Part shown: positions 39,018 to 48,597 of the stretch, piece by piece | How the letters are laid out: every line of letters starts with the position of its first letter | Numbering within the stretch: the first letter of the stretch is position 1 | Origin: Macrothele yani | Lineage: Eukaryota; Arthropoda; Arachnida; Araneae; Macrothelidae | Direction: 5' to 3' | DNA: 64,000 nt | Assembly: GCA_039090855.1 (NCBI GenBank) | Contig: CM077010.1 | Location: forward strand, 49,866,905 to 49,930,904 | Position numbers and translations under genes: made by a program | Notes under the pieces: model-generated | The model's input: only the letters and a program-made list of their open reading frames with translations | Databases searched by the model: none | Told to the model about the DNA's origin: nothing

Positions 39018-41995
39018 TTCGAAAATGTGTTACCCATGTTAATTCACGCTTCCAAAAAAATTAATTGGTATCCCCAGGGATGGGGACCTGAAACCAGACA
39101 ATTACCGGTACCCGGTAGGTGCTTATTTACCGCATTCACACTGTACGTAGCCCAACAGGCTTGAAACAAAAATCAGTTTACCTTTCGCTACTTTGGGATA
39201 TTTCCCCTTCCTTTCGCAATTCGTATTGATTAACGTCAAAAATTCAGAAAAAAAGTGCGAAAAATGCCCCTGCGAAGCAATTGAAGGAAATTACTCAATT
39301 TCGGTTGTATTTTTTATACATTTTTTTTCTGATTGCCATATTTCGAGTAATGTACTTATTCGTTTTTGGGTGGCGATAAAAACATGGCTATTGTCATGTT
39401 TATTTATTGCTGTCTATTTTCTTATAATTTTTTTTTTCGTGTATGTGGTTCAATTTTATGTTTCCAGGTTACGTAAATGGCTGAGAGCAATTGGAAACAA
39501 AGAGTTGGCAGTGTACCCAGAAGCTGAAGTCTGCAATGCACGTATTTGTTCTGCACATTTTGTAGATAGGTGTTATACATAAACTTTAAGACAAACACTC
39601 ATACCTAGCGCACAACCATATTTGCCTAATCCTGTTCAGGAAATCATGGGACTTCCAGTTGCTTCTTCCAATTCAAATTCTACAGTTGAAGCAGATGTAA
39701 ATCAAGTGGCAGTAATCACTGCCAAAATGCAAGCTGATCCTGTACAAAAACTGTTTGCACTCCTGTAAGTGTAATAAGAAATATAAATGATGACACTGAA
39801 AAAGATGTAATGACTGACATGTCACTAACTGCTGTAACTTCCCAATCAGCAGTAGCAGAATGTGAAACAAATAATCATGATACTGTTTGCACAACTCCTC
39901 CTAAATCAGGGTTAAATAAAGTTAGGACTCCGAAGACGCAAAACATTTCTAATGTAAGAAAAATAGTATCTAAATTAAGAAAAAATCTGGGTGCCTCACT
40001 TCAGATGTTGCAGAAAAGTCATTTTTATTAAGGATCAAGTGATAGCTAGTCAATACAGTTTCATTCGTAGCCTGTTAACCGGACTTGCCATGCGCTCCAA
40101 CGGCCGACGCTGCAGTCCTTCTGAAAAAGCGTTTGCACTGAATATACTATATCACAGTGCAAGCGCTTACAAAGTCCTACGGAAGCATTTGGCTTTTCCA
40201 CACCGCAGCACTCTGCTGTGTTCCATAGGAAATTTTGCTATGAAACCAGGTTTCTGTCCTACCTTGCTGGCATCCCTTGGACAAGCGGACGATAAAGATG
40301 ACTGAACTTGAGAAACTGTGCATTCTTACTTTTGATGAGATGAGCTTAAAGAGAGCTTTAGAATACTCAACTAAGACCGATCATATCATAGGCTTCGAAA
40401 ACTATGGAGAGGTCGATTCCTTTGCAAATAAGCATTTGGTAACTCACACATTAGTATTTATGATCCGTGGCATTTGTAAAACACGGAAGCAACCAATTGG
40501 ATTTTTTATACGTCAAATTCACTGAACAAAGATAAATTAAAAAGGTTAATATTCCTTGGTATTACTAAAGAAAAGGAATGTGGGTTTCTTCCGCAAGCTA
40601 CGATCAGTGACCAGCATCCAGTTAATGTGGCCCTGTTCAGAGATTTGAACGTCACTGAAAAACAACCACTTTTCCTAGTTGACAACGAAAAGATATTTGC
40701 TTTGTTTGACCCACCACATTTACTAAAATCCATTAGGAACAATTTAATGATACATGACTTTAAATTTACAGTGACTGATGGAGTGGAGACTGAGATGCCA
40801 CAAATACAAGAAGTAACTGCCCAATGGAAAGATATTGTGCAGTTCCATGAATTAGAAAAAAAACGTATACGTCGGCTTGCTTATAAATTGTCAGATCAAC
40901 ATGTGTATCCTGCTAGTATGAAAAAGATGAAAATGAAGTTGGCTGCACAAGTATTTAGTCACTCAGTGGCAGCTGGGATAGAGATTTACGATGTCACTAA
41001 TCAAATGAGTGGGAGTTCTTTCGGTACATCTGTGTTTCTCGGAAAAATGAATGTCTTGTTTGACAGTGTGAACAGCAGAAAATTGTACAGCTGTAAAAAA
41101 AATGGGACCTCTGGACATGAAGCCTATTGGCAAGAACAAATCACGTGGATACATAGTTGGAAATTATGTCCAGTTGGAAATAGGCCCATCAGAGTACCCA
41201 GCATTAAAGGGTGAGTCATTACTCTTAGTGCTCTCATTCAGCTATGGCAGGAACTTCAAAAATGTGGAGTAAATTTCTTACTTACCAATCGATTAAACCA
41301 AGATTGCCTACAAATCACATTTTCATCTGTTCGGCGGCGTTCCGGATTTCTATCCAATCCCAATTGTGCACAATTTCAAAGGGTTATTAGAAGCGTTATG
41401 GTGCACTGCATTATGAAAACAAGCAATTCCTCAAAGTTGTGAAACTGATGATGATGAAATTCTTGTAGATATGTATGTCTACGAGTCCAGCCATTGCTGT
41501 GCACTTACTCACACCAACAAGCCACACAGACCGTCCTTGCGCTATGTCAATTATTATTGAAGCAAAACCTAAAGCAAAGCTAAATACAGTTGCAGTCATG
41601 GATATTATTGAGGAAAATGTCGTTGCTTATATTGCTGGTTGTTTGGGTTGGAGGCTTGTACAGTTAATGGATAACTGCACAGAATGCACTAAACTGTTAA
41701 TCAGAACTGATAAATTAATGGAAAAAAAAACACATTGATGCTCTATTTCAAGGAATATGAGCGTGTTGCAAATGGTTTAAAGTGGCCAACAGATGAATTA
41801 ATTGAAAGCATGAAGTTACTGACACAATGTTTCCATAATACATATGAAGATGTAATGCATAGATCAGACATTGGCAAAAAATTATATGACACATTAGATA
41901 GCATTTCACCCGGTCCATTGCAATTTATGGTCAGCCATCGTCATTACAAAAGAGCTAAGCATTTGCTATTATCAATGTATCAGAATGATGATTAA

Positions 41996-42539
41996 TCATG
42001 GTAAGACGTTTCAATGATACTTTATTGGAGGAAACTGTTAAACAAATTGCGAAAAAAACAAAAAAAGTAGCTGAGTGGTAAGTGAATTTTGGTTACAAGT
42101 GCTTAAACTAGAGTTCTGTGTTCATAAGACATTTGAACACCCTATATTAATCAACAGAAGAGGCTTCATATCCCAAAAGTGTTGTGCACGGAGGAGTTTT
42201 CAGAGGAGCGAATCTCTACAAAATAACCCGGGCTCAGCTGGCTCCAGCTGTCAGTACCTGGTTAGGGCCCCTACCTAGCGTTACAGAGGAAAAGGAATAG
42301 TTAAGCTAAATGTTGAGTTGTATCAACACGGATAGACACCTCGTGAAGCAAAGCAGATGCCACAAGTTATCCATCTGTAGTAGATTTTTGAGGTGCGAAT
42401 ACAATGGTTTCCACCCATTTTTCTACTTCTGATGGAATTAATTGCACCATTCAAGAATTCAACACACCTAAAGGGAAAAAAACTACCTCAGGACGTCTGA
42501 ACTGCTGGTATGGAATACAGGATCAACAAGTTAGTAAAA
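41996..42539 (+). other. 3' tail of the P-like element
   Basis: Between the last transposase block and the right repeat array. Short open frames only; a possible further exon was not proven. Confidence 0.35.
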
Positions 42540-44205
42540 TCATGCAATGCATTGATTATGATACGCTTTCCAACATACTAGAAATCATAAAATGGCTGTG
42601 GAATAAATCTCACTCCTACGCCCTGACCTTTGATCCCATTTTGATGATATTCAACAGAACTGGTTCAGTATACCTCCGAAATAACATGATAAAGTTTTGT
42701 CGCAATCGAAGCAATTTTACGTAGGTTATGATGCATAAGGGCTATGGAATAGACCCCGCTTCTTTGTCCTAACCTTTGACCCATTTCGCCCATTTTTAAT
42801 AGGATTCGTCCCCAGGCGCAGGCCCCTACAACATACTAACATTTCATCCAAATCGAAACATTTTTACGTAAGTTATGATGCATAATGGCGATGGAAGTGA
42901 TTCCGCTCCTATGTCCTGACCTTTGACCCTCATTTCGCCAATTTTCAATAGGGTTTGTCCCCAGGTGATCCCTTACCACATACTAATATTTAATCGAAAT
43001 CGAACCTTTTTTACGTTAGTTATGACGCATAAGAACAGTGGAATGGATCCCGCTCCTATGTCCTCACCTTTGACCCCATTTCGTTCACTTTCAATATGGT
43101 TCCTTACTAGGTGATTCCCTTCCACATACTAAAATTTCATCGAAATCGAACTATTTTTACGCGAGTTATCGTGCAGACGAACATACGCACACAACGCGTG
43201 ACGTAATGAGGCAGATGGGAATCGCGGCCATCTGCTAGCAAAAGTGTGACGTCATGAAACTTTAATAGGATCCGCACATTTGTTTGACTGCTGACGTCAT
43301 GAAAATACAGGTCGCGCCATCTTTCTTCTTCCCGATTAATGCGTTCCCAAGGATGAAAATTTGAACATCGATTGAAATAGCTTCATTTTATAACTTGGAA
43401 TACTTAATATTTTCTAAAACATAACCATAATTATGCAATCCAACATTTGTTTGTCTACTGACATCATCAAAGTACAGGTCGCGCCATTCTTTTTCTGGTT
43501 TCAACACCACCAAAGAAAAAGTTATTGATTTTTAATGTAATTATGGTTATGTTTTAGAAAATATTAAGTATTCCAAGTTATAATATAAAGTAATTTTAAT
43601 CGATGTTAAAATTTTCATCCTTGGGAACACGTTAATTGTGAAGGAAATGTGTACAAAAGTTTTTCCATTGGAAGTATAGGAAGCAAAATTACTTGACGTC
43701 CACCTTAATAATATGGAATAAGGGCGATGGAATGGATCGCAATCCTATGTCTGTGACCTTGGACCCCATTTCATCCATTTTCAATAGGGTTTGTCCCCAG
43801 GTGGTCCCCTACCACATACTGAAATTTCATCGAAATCGAACCATTTTTACGCACGTTAGGGCGCATAAAGGCAATGGAATGCATCCCATTGCCTTTGACC
43901 CAAATTCACCCATTTTGAACAGGGTTCGTCTCCAGTGGTCCCCTACCACATTGTAAAATTTCATTGAAATCGAACAATATTTACGCAAGTTATGACGTAT
44001 AAGTGCAATGGAATGGATCCCGCTCCTACGTCGTGACCTTTGACCCCATTTGTCCCATTTTCAAGAGGGTTTGTCCCCAGGTGGTCCCCTACCACATACT
44101 AAAATTTCATCGAAATCGAACCATTTTTACGCCAGTTATCGTGCTGGCGGACGGACAAAGTTGGAGCATAAACGCTTCTTCAACCTACGGTTGGAAAGCG
44201 TAAAA
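42540..44205. repeat. Right inverted terminal region: ~147-bp tandem units, interrupted
   Basis: Inverse of the left region: units with TGACCTTTGACCCCATTTCG and AAATTTCATCGAAATCGAAC recur at 42600-43190 and 43730-44140. The block is split by unrelated sequence and a MITE at about 43200-43715. At about 43170-43190 one unit runs into a terminus-like TTATCGTGCAGACG before the interruption, so two ends may be nested here. Confidence 0.78.
43250..43704. mobile_element. TTAA-type MITE, second copy
   Basis: It shares the fold-back arms of the 6361 MITE (AATACTTAATATTTTCTAAA and its inverse, TACAGGTCGCGCCAT in the loop). It ends GACGTCCACC followed by TTAA (43705-43708). The left end is rearranged, repeating the loop word TACAGGTCGCGCCATC at about 43306. 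Confidence 0.75.
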
Positions 44206-44258
44206 AAGAGGTAGGTGATTTTATATAATTTATGACTACTAAACTTGCAGTGTTAATA

Positions 44259-45688
44259 CACTGACGGAAAGTGAAAAAGGAACACCAAGAAGGAATTGGC
44301 GGACGATCATGAAATTTACATATGTTAATGGGGTCGAGTTTACGTAGGTGTGATGTTAATTTCGGGACCAACCGGTGAGCGCTTACGCCACAGCACGGTA
44401 TAATATGCAAATTATCGTCGGTGGTATTTAAGGAGTACGGCGAAGTGAATGTAATCAGTCGTCGGCGTACGGATACGCGCGAAGACCCTGAAGAAACTGC
44501 AATGCCTGGGTATGGAAGACGTGTACGATTTCAACAGTTATTGGACTTTGAGCGAGGTCGTCTAGAAGGATTCCGCGTGGCCGGGTGGTCGTATCGTCGT
44601 ATTGCGGAGCAAATTGGACGGGAAGTATCGGTGGTGGTACGATGGTGGCGTAGATGATCCGAGGAACATTCCCACACGAGAAGACGTGGAACCGGGAGTC
44701 ACAGACGGACTGATGAGCGGACTGATCGACGCATAAGAAGAGCGGCGTTGTCAAGCAGAACATCCACGGCGACGCAAATCCGAGCTGCCGTTGCACCTGA
44801 GGTGACTGAGCGAACAATCCGCAACCGTCTAATGGATGCAGGACTACGTGCACGTGTGCCTCTGGCATGTGTACCTCTGACTCCAGCCCACCGTCAGGAT
44901 CGGCTGCAGTGGTGTCGCCATCGTCTGCACTGGAGAACGTAATGGCGATCTGTCGTGTTCAGCGATGAAAGCAGATTCTGCTTGGGAGCCTCCGATGGCC
45001 GTATGCGTGTTCGCAGACGCCCAGAGGAGCGTCTCCACCCTTCTTGCATCCGCCAGCGACACACAGGGTCTACACCTGGTCTCCTGATGTGGGGTGCGAT
45101 CAGCTATCACTCCCGTACACAACTAGTGTTTGTACCGATTACGTTAAACAGCACCTCCAACATCAACAACATCATTCAGCCCGTTGTTGTGCCATTTGTA
45201 AGGTCGATCCATCGTGGTGTTTTCCAGCAAGATAACGCACGCCCACACACGGCACGTGCAACGCAACATGAACTTCAGGGTGTGAGACAACTTCTATGGC
45301 CTGCACGTTCACCGGATTTGTCCCCTATTGAGCACATGTGGGATTTTATGGGACAACGACTTATCCGGTCTCCACGGCCAGCCACGACCATCCCCGATTT
45401 ACGTGTCCAGGTTGAGGATGCTTGGAACTCAATACCCCAAACTTACATCCAACATCTGTACGACAGACTCCATGCCAGAATTGCACAGTGTGACGCAGTT
45501 CATGGCGGTTCAACCTCGTACAACCATGTTACATGGAAATGTGTTTTTTCAGTTTACCAGCAAATACAGCTGTATTTTGCCATAATGTTTTGATTACGTT
45601 ATCCTCTGTATTCCGTTATTATGCTGTATAAATTTCGTTGGTATTAGACGTTTCCTTCTGGGTGTTCTTTTTTCACTTTCCGCCAGTG
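44259..45688 (+). mobile_element. Tc1-like element related to the intact one
   Basis: TA at 44257-44258 and 45689-45690. Ends CACTGACGGAAAGTGAAAAA and the near inverse (CACTGGCGGAAAGTG). Terminal repeats are about 35 bp. It shares the CACTGACGGAAA start and the transposase type with the 19043 element. Confidence 0.9.
44502..45593 (+). pseudogene. Tc1-like transposase broken only by two nonsense codons
   Basis: One plus frame starts at ATG 44502 (MPGYGRRVRFQQLLDFERGR) and runs to 45593. Only two stops interrupt it: a TGA at 44655 where a Trp is expected (WWRR then stop), and a TAA at 44940 where the intact relative has Glu. Both helix-turn-helix motifs are readable. The catalytic Asp, Asp and Glu are all present (VVFSDESRF, FQQDNARPHTA, DLSPIEHMWD), with 32 residues between the last two, as in the intact copy. 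This is a recently inactivated transposase. Confidence 0.85.
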
Positions 45689-45690
45689 TA

Positions 45691-46200
45691 TATAATAAAA
45701 AATACCAACGTTTCTCACAATGAAATGTTTATTTTACATCGACTATAGTTTCGCAGAGCGTTTATTTTATAGAGGTAGGTGATTGTTGTTTTTGACTGTT
45801 AAAAATTTTAGCTAATAACGAAGTTTAGTGGATAATATTATCATACATAAAATCATACAAAGTTCGTGTACTTCAGATAGGTTTTCTGGATTAAAATTAA
45901 AAGTTGTCATTTTACGGTAATTGTTTTAATATATTGTTTGAAACGGGCATGTTTTCATGTGTTTATCTATGTCGTGATTCAATTATGTCAGTTTGTTACT
46001 TTTTATTTGCCATTGCTTTGATATTTTTCCGTTGTTTATTTTCGAATACAGGCAGTATGTTGCGCTGACGAAGGTCTGCATTTTGAGAACGAAAGCTGCT
46101 ACAGATTTATTAAAGTTTCTTTTAAGTCAGAGTTAGTACTTTATTTCTCAGTATAATTCCCGACTGCAAAGTGCTATTCTTACGATTAAGAATTTACGCC
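45691..46200. other. Unassigned AT-rich DNA
   Basis: No gene. The word AGAGGTAGGTGATT occurs both here (about 45771) and before the Tc1 insertion (about 44207), suggesting a local duplication. Confidence 0.35.
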
Positions 46201-46229
46201 TATTTCCGTTACACCTACCGCAAAATTCC

Positions 46230-46420
46230 TCGGTCAATCACGCTACAGTGAACCAAACCAACTCGGGAAGTAAAGAAAATGGCGGCACTCGCAGGGAAGG
46301 AAAGCCGAGAGAGACATTTGTAAACAAGCGGGAGGAGCGTAGATGTGACGTCACTTTTAGTTCTCATTAACGGACCGTGGGGCCGCCAACGTCTATGTGA
46401 GTTTAACATTATGCTGTTGC
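46230..46420. promoter_or_regulatory. Possible promoter-like GC island
   Basis: A locally GC-richer patch holds a perfect CRE palindrome, TGACGTCA (46347-46354), an AAATGGCGGC word like YY1 sites (about 46277) and GGGAGGAGCG. On the minus strand the patch ends with CGGTAGGTGTAA, which could be a 5' splice site of a leader exon. It could be the start of the minus-strand kinase gene or of nothing. Inference only. Confidence 0.22.
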
Positions 46421-46489
46421 CATCGGACAAAGTGGAGAATTTCCTTTAAAATCTTCTGAAGTGCAAACTCGTACCTGTCTTCTCTGTGT

Positions 46490-46803
46490 CATCAACGGTG
46501 TTTACTGTCACGGGTTTTAGTTAGTTGCTTCCACGTGCTTGATAGAAATGGTGTGGATGTCATGTCGTTAGAAAGTTGCGAAGAATTTTGATTTACATGA
46601 AAAGCTTCCAAAATACCAAGTTTGATGGTTGAATCCGGCTTTTCGATTAGTTTCGCTTTTTCAAAGAGAAACTTAGGGTCATTCTCGCACGTCTGTTTAG
46701 CCATCGATGACTTCTTTAGGTCACAGTTCTGAATGTAAATCTTGTGCTCCTTCAATCGAAAATGCAAGACTCTACGGCCTTTCCTTAACACTAAGCGCCA
46801 CAT
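46490..46803 (-). pseudogene. Penelope-like element GIY-YIG endonuclease relic
   Basis: An open minus frame (103 aa) has RLKEHKIYIQNCDLKKSSMA, then FEKAKLIEKPDSTIKLGILE, then FLSSTWKQL. This is the C-terminal half of the GIY-YIG domain of Penelope-like retroelements (pattern RLKEH..DI.....KSA.AEH, AK.I, R..REA.EI, LS..W). The GIY and YIG strands and the reverse transcriptase are absent. Confidence 0.6.
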
Positions 46804-46964
46804 TCACATTGGATTTGATAAATAACCCACGAGTTTCTCTATTCAACACGGTTATTTGCTCGAACGTCCATAACTTTTAGAATTTTTGAAATTTTGAGGG
46901 CAAAGTCACGCGAAAACTGAACAATGGCAAAATAAAGTTCATTTCAGTCCTGAATTCAACGAGG

Positions 46965-47354
46965 AGCTCATTTGAGTATGCTACTTCTTAGACTTCAACT
47001 ATGCTCATAACAAACTTATTTCAATACATCTATAAGAAACGAAACCTATAAAATACTTATTTCTTACAACTTATATACTGATTTCTCAAACCGCAATATT
47101 TAACATAAAAAATCCATCCTGATAATATATCTCTCCAGCAAACTGATGTTGCGCCTTAAAAATACTATAAAAAGTTACGTATTTCGACTAATTTCAACTT
47201 AATGTTATTCTTGAATCGCTCTGACCAAGTATCGAATTCCACATACCTCTCATTTATTACAAGTTATTTCTGTATTTCTCTGCGCCAAGCAGAATGAAAG
47301 TCGCATCCAATTTCTATATGACTTGGATAAGCCTAACATGGCGGGTCTGATATA
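46965..47354 (+). repeat. Diverged left edge of the ~757-bp satellite
   Basis: Collinear with the satellite unit but strongly diverged: TTTCTCTGCGCCAAGCAGAA matches the unit word TTTCTCTGCGCCGAGCAGAA. The array edge breaks at the Tc1 insertion. Confidence 0.78.
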
Positions 47355-48597
47355 CACTATCTACCAACAAGTAATTGGACACCCTTGCAATCGACGATAT
47401 CTGCGGTCCTGATACACGCCACGGCCGCCGCCGTTAAATATCGTGTGGGAAACAACAACGCAACCAGTCGCATACAAGATGCCAAGCAGTTCGGAACTCT
47501 CTGATTTCGAGAAAGGTGTAATCGTCGGGTATCACAGAAATGGCCTATCTATACGTGGCATATCCAGCGAGTTGAAGTATCCAAAATCGACACTGACCTA
47601 CGTGATTGGCAAGTGGAAGATGTGAGGTTACTGTCGGAATGTGCCCCGATCCGGCAGACCCACAAAACTGGGAGTTAGAGACCGACGGGTGCTGGCCAGA
47701 GAAATTCGGAATAACCGCACCAAATCGATGGGCCACATCCGCGAGGAGTTTCAACAGGCATCCGGTAGTGTTCTTTTGATGAATACCATCCATAAGAAAG
47801 CCCATCTGTTCGGTTATCATGGACGTGCTGCCGCCCACAAGCCTTTGATCAACAAATCCAATAGCGCTGCTCGGGTAACGTGGTGCAAAGAACGTCGGCA
47901 GTGGACCGTTGAACAGTGGAAACAGGTTCTCCGGAGTGACGAATCAAGGTTCACCCTCTATTGTTCAAATGGCAGGGTTTGGGTTTGGCGTTTTCCTGGG
48001 GAGGGGAACGCCTCCTGCTGGAATGTATTGTGCCAACTGTGAAGTTCGGCGGCGGTGGAATTATGCTATGGGGGTGTTTCTCCTGGTATGGCACGGGACC
48101 CTTGGTCGCAATTCCTGGTAGACTCAACGCCGAGACATACTGCACCATTTTGGATGACTATGCGCTTCCTACGTTGCGGCAGTTTTACGGGGTGTGTGTG
48201 TGGGGGGGGGGGCGACCCATGTTACCTTCAGGATGACAATGCCACCTGTCCTGTTGCGAGGTCCACCATGGCTTGGTATGGTGACAATGGGGTTAATCGA
48301 ATGAACTGGCCTGCGCAGAGCCCGGACCTCAACCCTATCGAACACCTCTGTAACGAGTTGGAGCGTCGACTTAAGGGGTGCCCCCACCGTCCGAAATTGG
48401 TGAAGGAACTGACCTGTATTCTCCAAGCCGAGTGGAAGAAAATACCGCTAGCCGTCGTATAACGCCTGGTTGAGAGTATGTCCCGGAGGATCGCAGCTGT
48501 AATCGCCGCTCGTGGAGGCTCAACCAACTATTGAAGGTGAATAAACTTCGTTTTCCTTTGCTATCACAGGTGTCCAATTACTTGTTGGTAGATAGTG
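47355..48597 (+). mobile_element. Tc1-like element (DD34E) inserted in a satellite unit
   Basis: A perfect 29-bp inverted repeat (CACTATCTACCAACAAGTAA and on) with TA on each side (47353-47354, 48598-48599). The transposase starts at 47479 (MPSSSELSDFEKGVIVGYH) and has a TGA at 47623. It is open through the first Asp (RSDESRF) to about 48000, then shifts frame twice (near 48005 and in a G-run near 48210). It keeps the second Asp (QDDNAT) and Glu (LNPIEHL). The G-run and single-base changes are its main damage. Sequence on both sides is satellite, so the insertion postdates that unit. Confidence 0.9.

Larger units (their letters stand above)
36858..39467 (+). other. 2.6-kb intron inside the THAP domain
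   Basis: GTAAGT at its start and TTTCCAG at its end. The codon phase (two bases plus one) matches. It contains an inverted-repeat segment at 38500-38975 and no coding sequence I recognise. P-element introns are usually short, so the length probably reflects later insertions. Confidence 0.65.
36757..41995 (+). pseudogene. P/THAP9-like transposase gene, degenerate
   Basis: Exon 1 (36757-36857) starts MAPKKNAFCTTKCVVCGQTR and ends at GTAAGT. Exon 2 starts at 39468 after TTTCCAG, and the split Arg codon joins in phase. Together they form a THAP zinc finger: CVVC, a KFPSQSER segment, RKWLRAIG and CSAHF give the C2CH ligands. An in-frame TAA follows at 39580. Then come shifted frames: FALNILYHSASAYKVLRKHL (40130-40190), the first catalytic Asp in LTFDEMSLKRALEYS (about 40330), LVFMIRGI, the second acidic region in LFDPPHLLKSIRNN (about 40705), LLTNRLNQDCLQ (about 41280), and VVAYIAGCLGWRL (about 41620). 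This order is that of P-element transposases. At least three frameshifts or stops make this copy inactive. Confidence 0.8.
35640..44205 (+). mobile_element. P-superfamily (THAP) transposon with long repeat-built inverted ends
   Basis: The outer ends are inverse: ACGCTTTCCAACCGTAGGTT at about 35640 and AACCTACGGTTGGAAAGCGT at about 44180-44200. They are followed inward by a GTCC-repeat or GGAC-repeat and by arrays of ~147-bp units in opposite orientation. The inner borders also mirror each other (ATCAATGCATTGCAT near 36630 and ATGCAATGCATTGAT near 42541). The interior carries a THAP/P-type transposase. Total length is about 8.6 kb, including a MITE inserted in the right end. I could not resolve the 8-bp target duplication expected for P elements. 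Confidence 0.72.
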
